Positions 1 through 6,384 are shown, numbered from the stretch's first letter. The stretch is DNA of 9,276 nt from RXOA01 sp964547105 (GCA_964547105.1 CAZJLO010000065.1:1-9276), one strand, 5' to 3'. Notes: generated by a model from the letters alone, not told the origin. Program-made: numbers and translations.

Positions 1-1
1 G

Positions 2-1465
2 GAGGACAAGACCGCGCCTGCGATGATCAGCGTGCTCGACACCCCGGGGACGGCCAACGATGTATTCGTCACCGGGGACTACGCCTACGTCGCTGACGCA
101 AGAGGGGGTTTGCGCGTGATCTTGGTCGCCGATCCGGCCAACCCCGTGGAGATCAGCGCGTTCGAGACGCTTGGAAACGCCGTGGCCGTCGTTGTTGAGG
201 GTCCGAACGCGTACGTCGCCAACCAGGCCGACGGATTCGAGATCCTCTCGATCGCCGATGCAACGCAGCCGGTACGGTTGGGAAGCCTGTCGATCGAGCG
301 GCCGACTGACATCATGGTCGTCAACGATCTGGCGTATGTGTCGACCGAGTGGTCGGGGTTATTCGTCGTCTCGATTGCCGACAAGTCGCAGCCGGTCGAG
401 GTCGCTCGGTTCGGCTACCCCGGCGGCGGGCAATCGCTGGCCGTGTCGAACGGCTCCCTTGTCGCCGCCGACGGCACCCGCGGCCTGCGCGTGTTCTCGC
501 TGGCCGAACCGGAGGCTCCCGTTGCTGTTGGAACGTTCGATACGGCAACCTACGGCGAAGACGTGGTCGTCTCGGGCAAGTTCGCCTACTTGGTTGACTA
601 CGAGGAAGGCCTGCATGTGATCTCGGTGTCGGAGCCGCAGCGTCCGCAAGAAGCTGGTTTCTTCTCCCTTCGGGAAGCCACAGACGCTGATGTGGAAGGC
701 TCGGTCGCGTTCTTGTGCGGACCGGATGCGTTGGTACTCGTCGACGTGACCGATCCTTCATCGCCCGCAGAGCTGGGCCGCGCTACGCTTCCTGAACGGG
801 CCGAGGCGGTGGCCGTCGATGGAGATCATGCGTATGTGCTGTGCCCGTACATGGGATTGCAGGTGGTGTCGATCGCCAATCCCGCTACGCCGGTGATCGT
901 GGCCGCGATTCCACTGGAAGGCTATGCCGCAGACATCGTGATCGAAGGCGAGTTGGCGTACATCGCCTCGGGCGGGATCCACATCGTGTCGATCGCCGAC
1001 CCGCTCCACCCGGAGCTGATTGGGCGCTACGTCAGCAACCAGACATCGAAATCCCTGCGAGTGGACGGAGATCGACTCTACTCCGGCGACGGCTCCATCC
1101 TGCGGACGTTCTCGGTGGAGAACCCCGCCGAACCCGTCGAACTGGGGCACTTCGTCCTTGGCCTCGGACCGGACATCGACCTCTTCGAAGCGTACGTCGT
1201 GGTCGGGCTGGCGTGGCGCGGCGTTCGTCTGCTCGACCTGATCGATCCGGCGGATCCGCATGAAATCACCGGCCTGGACACCGCCGACCGGGCAACCGCC
1301 ATTGCGGTGGTGGGCGACCTCATCTACGTCGCCGTTCAGCACGGGGGCATGTATATCTTCCGGCTTGCCGACTGCCGTGGATACCAACAAGCCGGCCTGT
1401 GGCTGAAGGCAAGCTGGGCGAAGTCTGCCCGCTTGTGGCTGGGAAGGCGCTTCGCTCGTCAGTGA
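2..1465 (+). CDS. LVIVD-repeat beta-propeller protein, 5' truncated
   Basis: The protein consists of about eleven tandem units of roughly 40-45 residues. Each has a 'DxAYVA...GLxVvsIADPxxPvevg' pattern, for example GLFVVSIADKSQPVEVARF and MGLQVVSIANPATPV. This is the signature of the LVIVD repeat family, which folds as a beta-propeller and is usually found in exported or surface proteins; its specific role is unknown. The reading frame is open back to base 2. The first ATG (base 23) has no well-spaced ribosome binding site and no signal peptide, so the true start lies outside the window. The last recognisable repeat ends around 'MYIFRLAD' (about base 1372). The final 30 or so residues (GYQQAGLWLKASWAK...) are not LVIVD-like and are encoded by DNA carrying the 7-nt intergenic repeat, so the tail looks like read-through into repeat DNA. 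The family call is firm; function and partners are not determined. Confidence 0.9.
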   Translation, partial: EDKTAPAMISVLDTPGTANDVFVTGDYAYVADARGGLRVILVADPANPVEISAFETLGNAVAVVVEGPNAYVANQADGFEILSIADATQPVRLGSLSIERPTDIMVVNDLAYVSTEWSGLFVVSIADKSQPVEVARFGYPGGGQSLAVSNGSLVAADGTRGLRVFSLAEPEAPVAVGTFDTATYGEDVVVSGKFAYLVDYEEGLHVISVSEPQRPQEAGFFSLREATDADVEGSVAFLCGPDALVLVDVTDPSSPAELGRATLPERAEAVAVDGDHAYVLCPYMGLQVVSIANPATPVIVAAIPLEGYAADIVIEGELAYIASGGIHIVSIADPLHPELIGRYVSNQTSKSLRVDGDRLYSGDGSILRTFSVENPAEPVELGHFVLGLGPDIDLFEAYVVVGLAWRGVRLLDLIDPADPHEITGLDTADRATAIAVVGDLIYVAVQHGGMYIFRLADCRGYQQAGLWLKASWAKSARLWLGRRFARQ

Positions 1466-1469
1466 GTGG

Positions 1470-1542
1470 CCTGTGGTCTGGAGCCTGTAGGAGCCACCGA
1501 GAACCTAGCCGCAGACAAGCGTCCTGCCCTACAAGCCACAAG
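1470..1542. repeat. Convergent pair of degenerate 7-nt repeat arrays
   Basis: On the + strand, CCTGTGG (1470-1476), TCTGGAG and CCTGTAG (1484-1490) run without spacers. At 1529-1542 two reverse-oriented units follow, CTACAAG and CCACAAG, which read CTTGTGG CTTGTAG on the other strand. These fit a YYTGTRG consensus also seen at 3929-4107 and 5850-5968. The facing arrays can pair into an imperfect stem between the LVIVD gene and the next signal-peptide gene. Related units CAACAAG (1385-1391), CCTGTGG (1396-1402) and CTTGTGG (1432-1438) extend back into the end of the preceding gene. Function is unknown. Confidence 0.6.
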
Positions 1543-1551
1543 CCGCCCCGA

Positions 1552-1581
1552 TTCGCCCGATGTGGCCGTCGAAGCTATTCT
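1552..1581 (+). promoter_or_regulatory. Weak candidate sigma-70-type promoter
   Basis: TATTCT (1576-1581) resembles a -10 box, with a poor -35 candidate TTCGCC at 1552-1557 and 18 bp between them. It lies 49 bp upstream of the ATG at 1631, the position expected for a promoter of that gene. Matches are only 4/6 and 3/6, so this is suggestive by position only. Confidence 0.2.
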
Positions 1582-1618
1582 GATGGGGCGAGGACAAGGC
1601 TTGAGGGACCGGGTTTCC

Positions 1619-1625
1619 AAGGAGG
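1619..1625 (+). promoter_or_regulatory. Ribosome binding site fixing the start at 1631
   Basis: AAGGAGG sits 5 nt before the ATG at 1631. It decides the start, because the open frame extends further upstream to 1466 through repeat DNA with no plausible start signal. Confidence 0.85.
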
Positions 1626-1630
1626 CGATC

Positions 1631-3916
1631 ATGAACCGCAATCACACCCGCAGTCTGCGGCGTGTGTGCGAAGCTGTCTGGATCGTGGTATTGGCCGCGG
1701 GGATCATCGGGGTGACGGTTTCGGCGCAATGGCAGCTGACGAACACCGATGGGTTCGGGGTGGACGCCAATTCCACCTGGGAAATGGTGCTGTTCAACGA
1801 CGTGGTCTACGCGGGCACCGAAAGCCCGGGCGCAATCTTCCGGCTGGGCAATCCCACCGATCCGACCCGGTTCTGGTGGACGGAAGTGAGCCTTCCCACG
1901 TCGATCCCCGAGATGGTCGGCTCGTTCCGCGTTGACGCGGTGCGCTGCATGGCGGTGTTCACACCCGCGGGAGCGCGGTGGGCGTCGCTGTACGCGGCCG
2001 TTTCGGGAGAGGACACGGGCGATCGGCGGCGCAAGTGCGTCGTGCTAAGGACGGAAAACGGGATCTCCTGGTCGGCCTCCGGCGACATCTGGGACATCGC
2101 CGATCAAGGCGAATTCCAGGACATGACGGTGTTCGGCGGGCGGCTGTACGCGACGATGGGTGACACACAAAGGCAACATCCGGAGTACGCACGCGTTCTT
2201 CGAACCTCCACCGACGGACTGCGGTGGGAGGTGGCGGCCGACGACGGCTCGTTGGCGCTGGGCACCGGCGATTTCTACTTCGGCACGCTCGAGGTCTTCG
2301 GCGGAGCCCTGTACGCAGGGACTTCCGGCTTCAACGAAGTGGATGTGCACGATCCGACCCACACGGCCGAGATCTGGCGCACCACGAACGGTACGGCCTG
2401 GACAAGAGTGGGCGAGCTCTCCTCGCCGACGATGGCCGAGGTGGAATCGATGGCCGTGTTCCGCGGCCGACTGTACGTTGGCACGAAGAACCACCCTCTG
2501 ACTCCTGAGGCGGCAACCGGTCCCGAGCTGTGGCGAACAAGCAACGGAACGACCTGGGAGCGGCTGGACACCAGCTGGGAGTTCGATCGCGACGCCCTCC
2601 ACGTGGATGTGCTGGTCGCCTATCCGGACGAAGAGAGCGCGTTGTACGCCGGACTCGGCTCCCCGTATGCACATCTGTATCGGAGCGTCGACGGCGAAAC
2701 GTGGACGGCGATCACGCCGGCCGAGATCCGCGATCACCCCGAGCACGGCAACTACCTGGTGGGGGCTCTCCTGGGCGTAGGCGAATCCTTGTTCATGGCC
2801 ACGGGGTTCAACGACATCGCCGGACGAGGCACCCAGGTGTGGCGCCTCGCGAGTCTGCGCACCGACGTCGGTCCGTGCCTGGCCACCCACGACGGAGAGC
2901 CGGTGCTGTTCCACCGCATTCCCTCTCCCGACGAGCGCGTCGCCGAGACCGTCTTCCGCGACGACGCGTTGCTGGCGCTGGAGCCGGTGCACGACGAGAA
3001 CGTGTACCGAAGCTCGGCGTTCACCGACACGCAGCCTGCCGCGTACGGCTACAGCCACTGCGGGATGGTGTTGTGCGACCGCTATCTGCAGCTCGTGTAC
3101 ACCGGTCACAACAACGATGGCATCTGGGTGACGCAGAAGCGTTCCCCGGGACGCGGCTGGTTCTGGGACACGCCGGTGTCGATCCCCGGTGCGGCCACCC
3201 GCTGCGCGCCGGGCGCTACCGCTCACGACTGGGCCGGCGTCACCGGGCCGCAGCTCACCGTGGCCTACACGGACCGCAACAGCCAGCGCATCCGGCTGCG
3301 CGTCCGGCAGGGCGATGAGTGGAGCCGGGCGTATGACCTGCCCATCTCGGCGACGACCGCCAACGGCCCGGAGATCGTGTCGTTCGACGGCGAGCTGTAT
3401 GTCTTCTACCGCGGCGCGGGATCGGACGACGCGCTGTACGTGGCCAAGAAGACCTCCTCGCGCCTCTCGGACAGCTCCTGGGAGATCGCCGGTTTGCCAC
3501 GGGCGTTTACCCGCGCTTCCAACGCAGATCGCGCTGTAACGAGCGCCCTGGTCGACGGCCGGCTCGTCGTCGCTTACGTGGGCCACAACAATGACTACGT
3601 GTGGCTGCGCAGCACCGAAGACGGCATCACGTGGAGCCGTCTCGGCTACGTCCGGAGCGTCCTCACCGAGCACACCCCGGCGCTGACCGTGTACGGCGAC
3701 ACGCTGTACCTGGCGTTTACCGCCGCCGGCGACGCGGAGGTCTGTTTCGGCACGCTGGAGATCGACTTCGACAACCCGCACGACACCGCCGGCCACCGCT
3801 GGCGGTCACTTCGGTCGATCAGCCCCAGCTGTTGCGACGGTTGCGTGCTGCGGATCATGGATGTGATCTTCCCCGAGTTCATCATCCCCGTGCCGGAGCC
3901 CGAACCGGAGGATTAG
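1631..3916 (+). CDS. Secreted protein with two beta-propeller regions (Asp-box/BNR-like)
   Basis: This is a 761-residue predicted exported protein. The start is set by AAGGAGG 5 nt upstream, and residues 1-32 form a typical signal peptide: basic NRNHTRSLRR, a hydrophobic stretch, and V-S-A before QWQ. Residues about 33-420 hold seven blade-like repeats beginning 'MxVFxGxLYAGT'. Five carry Asp-box-like turns ending in W: RTENGISW (140-147), RTSTDGLRW (191-199), RTTNGTAW (250-257), RTSNGTTW (302-309) and RSVDGETW (351-358). Residues about 470-735 hold a second series with 'LxVaYtGxNND..W' strands and another Asp-box-like turn, RSTEDGITW (660-668). The protein ends in an acidic, proline-rich tail (PVPEPEPED). 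Asp-boxes occur in sialidases and many non-enzymatic propellers. I see no sialidase FRIP motif or arginine triad, so an enzyme role is not supported. A secreted binding or surface protein is the most I can infer. Confidence 0.8.
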   Translation: MNRNHTRSLRRVCEAVWIVVLAAGIIGVTVSAQWQLTNTDGFGVDANSTWEMVLFNDVVYAGTESPGAIFRLGNPTDPTRFWWTEVSLPTSIPEMVGSFRVDAVRCMAVFTPAGARWASLYAAVSGEDTGDRRRKCVVLRTENGISWSASGDIWDIADQGEFQDMTVFGGRLYATMGDTQRQHPEYARVLRTSTDGLRWEVAADDGSLALGTGDFYFGTLEVFGGALYAGTSGFNEVDVHDPTHTAEIWRTTNGTAWTRVGELSSPTMAEVESMAVFRGRLYVGTKNHPLTPEAATGPELWRTSNGTTWERLDTSWEFDRDALHVDVLVAYPDEESALYAGLGSPYAHLYRSVDGETWTAITPAEIRDHPEHGNYLVGALLGVGESLFMATGFNDIAGRGTQVWRLASLRTDVGPCLATHDGEPVLFHRIPSPDERVAETVFRDDALLALEPVHDENVYRSSAFTDTQPAAYGYSHCGMVLCDRYLQLVYTGHNNDGIWVTQKRSPGRGWFWDTPVSIPGAATRCAPGATAHDWAGVTGPQLTVAYTDRNSQRIRLRVRQGDEWSRAYDLPISATTANGPEIVSFDGELYVFYRGAGSDDALYVAKKTSSRLSDSSWEIAGLPRAFTRASNADRAVTSALVDGRLVVAYVGHNNDYVWLRSTEDGITWSRLGYVRSVLTEHTPALTVYGDTLYLAFTAAGDAEVCFGTLEIDFDNPHDTAGHRWRSLRSISPSCCDGCVLRIMDVIFPEFIIPVPEPEPED

Positions 3917-3920
3917 CTGA

Positions 3921-4110
3921 AAGAGCAGCCCGTAGCATGTGGAAACGGTTCGTTGAGGTCTGACGTTGATTCTTGCGGCCTCTCACGCTTGTCACGCTGC
4001 AAGAATCGAGGTCTGACCCCGAATCGCCGGGCAATGCCGTTTCCACAAGCTACAGGCCACAAGCGACGTGCCTGTTGTCCCACCGGCTACAAGCAACAGA
4101 CCACGGGCTG
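3921..4110. repeat. Nested palindromic element 1 (7-nt arrays around a hairpin)
   Basis: The left end is AAGAGCAGCCCGT (3921-3933), which is repeated exactly at 5842-5854. Then come 7-mers CCCGTAG and CATGTGG (3929-3942). TGTGGAAACGG (3938-3948) is a perfect 11-bp inverted repeat of CCGTTTCCACA (4037-4047). Between these arms lies a GGTCTGAC hairpin (3957-4020). The right side is a reverse-oriented 7-mer array at 4043-4107: CCACAAG, CTACAGG, CCACAAG, one degenerate 9-mer, TGTTGTC, CCACCGG, CTACAAG, CAACAGA, CCACGGG. The element therefore has inverted ends and a nested palindrome, like a small non-coding mobile element. It fills most of the 349-bp gap between convergent genes. Confidence 0.65.
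3957..4020 (+). repeat. GGTCTGAC-flanked REP-like hairpin, copy A
   Basis: GGTCTGAC (3957-3964) precedes the arm GATTCTTGC (3968-3976). After a 22-nt loop comes the perfect complement GCAAGAATC (3999-4007), followed by GAGGTCTGACCCC (4008-4020). The 8-mer GGTCTGAC is thus direct on both sides of an inverted stem, the architecture of a REP-like unit. It lies 3' of two convergent genes and could also act as a transcription stop, but it has no U tract. Confidence 0.75.
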
Positions 4111-4126
4111 GTTCTCCCACACCGCA

Positions 4127-4199
4127 GGGGTCAGACCTTGATTCTTAGGATCCTCAAGGCGCGAATTCATGAGCACCCTAAGAATCAACGTCAGACCCC
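4127..4199 (-). repeat. GGTCTGAC-flanked REP-like hairpin, copy B (inverted)
   Basis: GGGGTCAGACC (4127-4137) leads into GATTCTTAGG (4140-4149). After a 27-nt loop comes CCTAAGAATC (4177-4186), a perfect 10-bp stem, then AACGTCAGACCCC (4187-4199). It is the same architecture as copy A but inverted. The loop and inner stem bases differ (AGG in place of C), so the stem has co-varied while the GATTCTT and GTCAGACC parts stayed fixed. Confidence 0.75.
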
Positions 4200-4265
4200 G
4201 CCGCCTGCCACGTTTGCAGCCAGCGGCCGATCCGCTTGTGTTCCCTTGGTTCCCGATCCGTGGTT

Positions 4266-4967
4266 CTACTCAGGGACCAGCCGCTGACGTTTCTCTCCAT
4301 CGTCTCCTTCGATCACCGTCCACTCGAGGTGCTCCTCGGACACGGTCAGCCTGATGTGGCCGATCCGCTCCATCGGTCCCGCCTCGCGGACCTGATCGGT
4401 GGCCACACGAACAAGCAATCGTGGCGGAGGTGTCCGTTTGCGCATCAATTCGCTGCGGATCGCTGTCTCCAGCGTCTCCTCCACCTTGGCGCGATCAGCA
4501 GCATCTCCAGCGCCTTCCTCGCCCGGCTCGGCAAGCTCGCGTGCCGCGATCCCCGCCAAGTCATGAGCGATCCTCTGTGTATCGACGCTGATCTCCGCAG
4601 GCTCCGCGCGGAGCGCTTCGATGCGAGTTTCGGCTGCTCGCTCGATCCTGCGAACGCGTTCGGAAGGGATGCGGATTCCTCGCTTTTCGAGATCCACGGT
4701 CAGGGCCTTGTCGAGCGTCTCTCCCAAATCGGCGAGGCTCACCGTGCCTCGCGCTGATCCGCCTTCCGCCGGCTCCTCCGCACGATCGATCACCACCGGA
4801 ACGTCGATGTCCACCTGCGGCAGTCGAAACCGGGGAACCGGCATCGTTCGTAGCAATGGATGACTGGCGTAGAAGTCGGCGATTCTCAGCGATTCGAGAT
4901 CCGCCTGCATGCGAGAGATCGTCAGCTCCGCCAGGATGTGTCCGAGGAAATCGCCCAGATATGGCAT
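4266..4967 (-). CDS. Uncharacterised protein encoded beside DUF2589
   Basis: This is a 233-residue soluble protein with no signal peptide or membrane segment. The chosen start is the ATG at 4967-4965, preceded by AAAGGAGG (4978-4985) at a usable 10-nt spacing. A GTG at 4991 would add eight residues that overlap this ribosome binding site. Residues 1-60 (MPYLGDFLGHILAELTIS...) are well structured: an amphipathic helix with 'SRMQADLESLRIADFYASHPLL', then 'MPVPRFRLPQVDIDVPVVI'. The middle (about 75-178) is charged and probably helical. Residues 182-219 form a short beta region ending 'IGHIRLTVSEEHLEWTVIE'. It starts 33 bp after the upstream DUF2589 gene on the same strand, so co-transcription is likely. 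I do not recognise a named family. From context only, it may act with the DUF2589 protein. Confidence 0.8.
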   Translation of the reverse strand: MPYLGDFLGHILAELTISRMQADLESLRIADFYASHPLLRTMPVPRFRLPQVDIDVPVVIDRAEEPAEGGSARGTVSLADLGETLDKALTVDLEKRGIRIPSERVRRIERAAETRIEALRAEPAEISVDTQRIAHDLAGIAARELAEPGEEGAGDAADRAKVEETLETAIRSELMRKRTPPPRLLVRVATDQVREAGPMERIGHIRLTVSEEHLEWTVIEGDDGEKRQRLVPE

Positions 4968-4977
4968 CGGTCCGCCG

Positions 4978-4985
4978 CCTCCTTT
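4978..4985 (-). promoter_or_regulatory. Ribosome binding site for the DUF2589-partner gene
   Basis: On the - strand this reads AAAGGAGG, 10 nt before the ATG at 4967. It favours that start over the GTG at 4991, which lies upstream of it. Confidence 0.7.
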
Positions 4986-5000
4986 CCGCACGCCGTTCGA

Positions 5001-5654
5001 CTACGCAGCCGTCGGCGTTGAGGTGATCGCTCCCTCGAGGATGCCGAGGATCTTCTCCATACCGGCCGGCATCTCGTCTTGGACGGCCTTGATGTGCACG
5101 GCCATCGAGTAGTTGCGGTTGACCTTGTTCCCCTGTTGCGTCGTCCGCTGATAGGCGGTCGATACCTTGAGTTTGGCCGATCCGAACAGCCACCCGGCCC
5201 TCGCCTCGACCGAGGCTTTCACGTTGAGACGGGTGTCGGTCTTTCGGTACTCCACAGCGTTGATCTTGGCGTTGAAGTCCACCGTGGTCTCATCGATGCG
5301 GATGAACGGGATCGGCAGCATCGTCAGAATCGGCACCTTCAACTCGTGCGTCTCGTATTCGGCAGGCACGGCAGGCGTTGCCGGGATGGGCGGCTCGGCC
5401 TCCGGATCGCCGGGGTTGGCCGGGACGAACGGGCTCAGCTCTTTGGGATACTTGAACGACACATAGATCGGCTCTTCGGTGGAGGAGTCCTCGCCGGCAT
5501 CCGCCATCTCGTCCGGCTTTTTGAATCCGACTTCCTTAATGAAGTTGACCGTGCTCATTGCCGCCTGCGCTTGCGCGTTGATCACGGCAACCAACGGCCC
5601 ACCCAGCATCGACTCAAAATCGATGCTTGCAAGTTCCTGACCTGGATTTGGCAT
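5001..5654 (-). CDS. DUF2589 domain-containing protein
   Basis: The 217-residue product matches the DUF2589 family as I know it. It has an N-terminal 'LGGPLVAVINAQAQAAMSTVNFIKEVGF' helix (residues 17-44). A central strand region 'KVPILTMLPIPFIRIDETTVDFNAKI' follows (106-131). The C-terminal part 'VEARAGWLFGSAKLKVSTAYQ' and 'YSMAVHIKAVQDEMPAGMEKILGIL' spans 149-206. Between them (about 79-100) is a Pro/Ala/Glu-rich linker. There is no signal peptide or membrane span, so it is likely cytoplasmic. The family has no established biochemical function that I can state. The ATG at 5654 has AAGGAGGAGG (5661-5670) 6 nt upstream. It is the first gene of a two-gene operon with the 4266-4967 gene. Confidence 0.88.
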   Translation of the reverse strand: MPNPGQELASIDFESMLGGPLVAVINAQAQAAMSTVNFIKEVGFKKPDEMADAGEDSSTEEPIYVSFKYPKELSPFVPANPGDPEAEPPIPATPAVPAEYETHELKVPILTMLPIPFIRIDETTVDFNAKINAVEYRKTDTRLNVKASVEARAGWLFGSAKLKVSTAYQRTTQQGNKVNRNYSMAVHIKAVQDEMPAGMEKILGILEGAITSTPTAA

Positions 5655-5660
5655 GATCGC

Positions 5661-5670
5661 CCTCCTCCTT
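5661..5670 (-). promoter_or_regulatory. Ribosome binding site for the DUF2589 gene
   Basis: On the - strand this reads AAGGAGGAGG, 6 nt before the ATG at 5654, a strong match to the anti-SD sequence. Confidence 0.85.
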
Positions 5671-5789
5671 GATGCCTCTGTGGAGTGGCGTAGCTAGGGA
5701 CGTTCCGGAGGGAGAGGAGGTCGAACGACGGAAACGGAGTGCATCCAAATGCGTCGAACGTCGTCGATTTGCGCGACTTATCCTCGATG

Positions 5790-5818
5790 AGTCTATCATG
5801 GACCGTCCTGGCGAGCAA
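5790..5818 (-). promoter_or_regulatory. Candidate promoter of the DUF2589 operon
   Basis: On the - strand, TTGCTC (5818-5813) and TAGACT (5795-5790) are spaced by 17 bp, about 135 bp upstream of the DUF2589 start. The spacing is ideal but the hexamers match only 3/6 and 4/6. The 5' leader in between shows no riboswitch that I recognise. Confidence 0.25.
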
Positions 5819-5841
5819 ACGGCGGCACGCGGAGCGTGACG

Positions 5842-5968
5842 AAGAGCAGCCCGTGGCCTGTAGCTAGTAGCTTGTGGAAAACCCAGAAGGCACAACGACC
5901 TTCTCCTTTCTCCACATGCGACAGGCCACCAGCCGGTTCCCCACGGACTACGGGCAACAAGCTACAAG
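5842..5968. repeat. Nested palindromic element 2 (convergent 7-nt arrays)
   Basis: It begins with AAGAGCAGCCCGT, identical to element 1. A clean + strand array follows: CCCGTGG, CCTGTAG, CTAGTAG, CTTGTGG (5850-5877). The centre can pair: TGTGGA (5873-5878) with TCCACA (5911-5916), and AGAAGG (5885-5890) with CCTTCT (5899-5904). The right side is a reverse-oriented array at 5912-5968: CCACATG, CGACAGG, CCACCAG, one 8-mer, CCACGGA, CTACGGG, CAACAAG, CTACAAG. Its size and plan match element 1, but it has no GGTCTGAC hairpin inside; a half copy lies just outside at 5993-6005. Confidence 0.65.
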
Positions 5969-5992
5969 CACGCCTTCCGAACCTGCTGAGTC

Positions 5993-6005
5993 AACGTCAG
6001 ACCCC
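5993..6005 (-). repeat. Half copy of the GGTCTGAC hairpin unit
   Basis: AACGTCAGACCCC here is identical to the right flank of copy B (4187-4199). No GATTCTT stem partner is found to its left, so it is a lone or degraded end. Confidence 0.5.
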
Positions 6006-6036
6006 GACTCGAGTGCAACGACACAGCGATGGGTTC

Positions 6037-6082
6037 CGGGGACACGTACCCCTGACCATGATTCGACGGGTACATGTCCCCG
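6037..6082. repeat. GGGGACAYGTACCC inverted repeat
   Basis: GGGGACACGTACCC (6038-6051) pairs with GGGTACATGTCCCC (6068-6081) across a 16-nt loop, with one mismatch that is a G-U wobble in RNA on one strand. One outer C-G pair extends it to 15 bp. There is no U tract. It lies in non-coding DNA and looks like a second REP-like family, unrelated in sequence to the GGTCTGAC hairpins. Confidence 0.7.
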
Positions 6083-6126
6083 TCCCGCAAGCCCCCGCCA
6101 CACACAGGAGAACGCGGCAACGCCGT

Positions 6127-6152
6127 GACTTGCAGCCTCGCTCCTGCAAGTC
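6127..6152. repeat. Perfect 9-bp hairpin GACTTGCAG/CTGCAAGTC
   Basis: GACTTGCAG (6127-6135) and CTGCAAGTC (6144-6152) are perfect inverted repeats with an 8-nt pyrimidine-rich loop. The CTTGCAG core and C/T-rich loop resemble the hairpin core of copies C and D at the right end of the window, so it may be a diverged, flank-less copy. Confidence 0.55.
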
Positions 6153-6210
6153 CTGTACGCGACCTCCCTCATCGCCTTTGATCTAGTCTGCATTCTCAGC
6201 GGTAGATTGC

Positions 6211-6372
6211 CTACACTTGATGATTGAGTAGCCCTTTGGCAGGCTTTTTGCGCTGTTTGCGATTCATGCTAGGATGCGAGAGCAAGGCCATGAGTTCAGC
6301 AACAGGAGGTGGTGCGTCAGCATAGCGAGAAACCAGATCACGCGATAGCCCGAATAGCTCAGGGACGGAGAA
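6211..6372 (-). pseudogene. Possible 3' remnant of an unidentified gene
   Basis: The - strand frame ending at the TAG at 6211-6213 reads 'SVPELFGLSRDLVSRYADAPPPVAELMALLSHPSMNRKQRKKPAKGLLNHQV' when its parts are joined. This has a balanced composition like a real protein, unlike the Arg/Ser-rich shadow frames elsewhere. Codon choice includes several CCT, GCT and GTT codons and is less GC-rich at third positions than the neighbours, which may indicate foreign origin. No start codon or ribosome binding site fits this segment: the frame only opens inside the phosphatase gene on the opposite strand. I do not recognise the family. It may be a gene tail left by rearrangement, or chance. Confidence 0.3.
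6248..6275 (+). promoter_or_regulatory. Weak candidate promoter of the phosphatase gene
   Basis: TTGCGC (6248-6253) and TAGGAT (6270-6275) are separated by 16 bp, about 110 bp before the ATG at 6385. The local AT content is higher than in the surroundings. The hexamers are imperfect, so this is a positional suggestion. Confidence 0.22.
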
Positions 6373-6373
6373 C

Positions 6374-6380
6374 AAGGAGG
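6374..6380 (+). promoter_or_regulatory. Ribosome binding site of the phosphatase gene
   Basis: AAGGAGG lies 4 nt before the ATG at 6385. Although the spacing is short, it agrees with the signal peptide that begins at this codon. Confidence 0.8.
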
Positions 6381-6384
6381 GAGT

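Noticed and set aside
2045..3796. Long - strand open frame of 583 codons opposite the double-propeller gene
   Set aside because: It is the antisense shadow of a GC-rich gene with signal peptide, ribosome binding site and clear repeats on the + strand. The antisense product has no recognisable domain.
3953..4287. Two overlapping + strand frames in the convergent gap
   Set aside because: They translate the hairpins and 7-nt arrays, lack ribosome binding sites, and one runs into the partner gene on the other strand.
4989..4991. GTG as start of the DUF2589-partner gene
   Set aside because: It lies upstream of and overlaps the AAAGGAGG that serves the ATG at 4967, and the added residues (RKGGGGP) just translate that site.
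5836..6193. Several short frames on both strands of the divergent gap
   Set aside because: They are made of repeat and palindrome DNA and have no protein-like composition or start signals.
6226..6250. Small GC stem before TTTTT as a + strand terminator
   Set aside because: The stem is only about 4 bp and no + strand gene ends just upstream.
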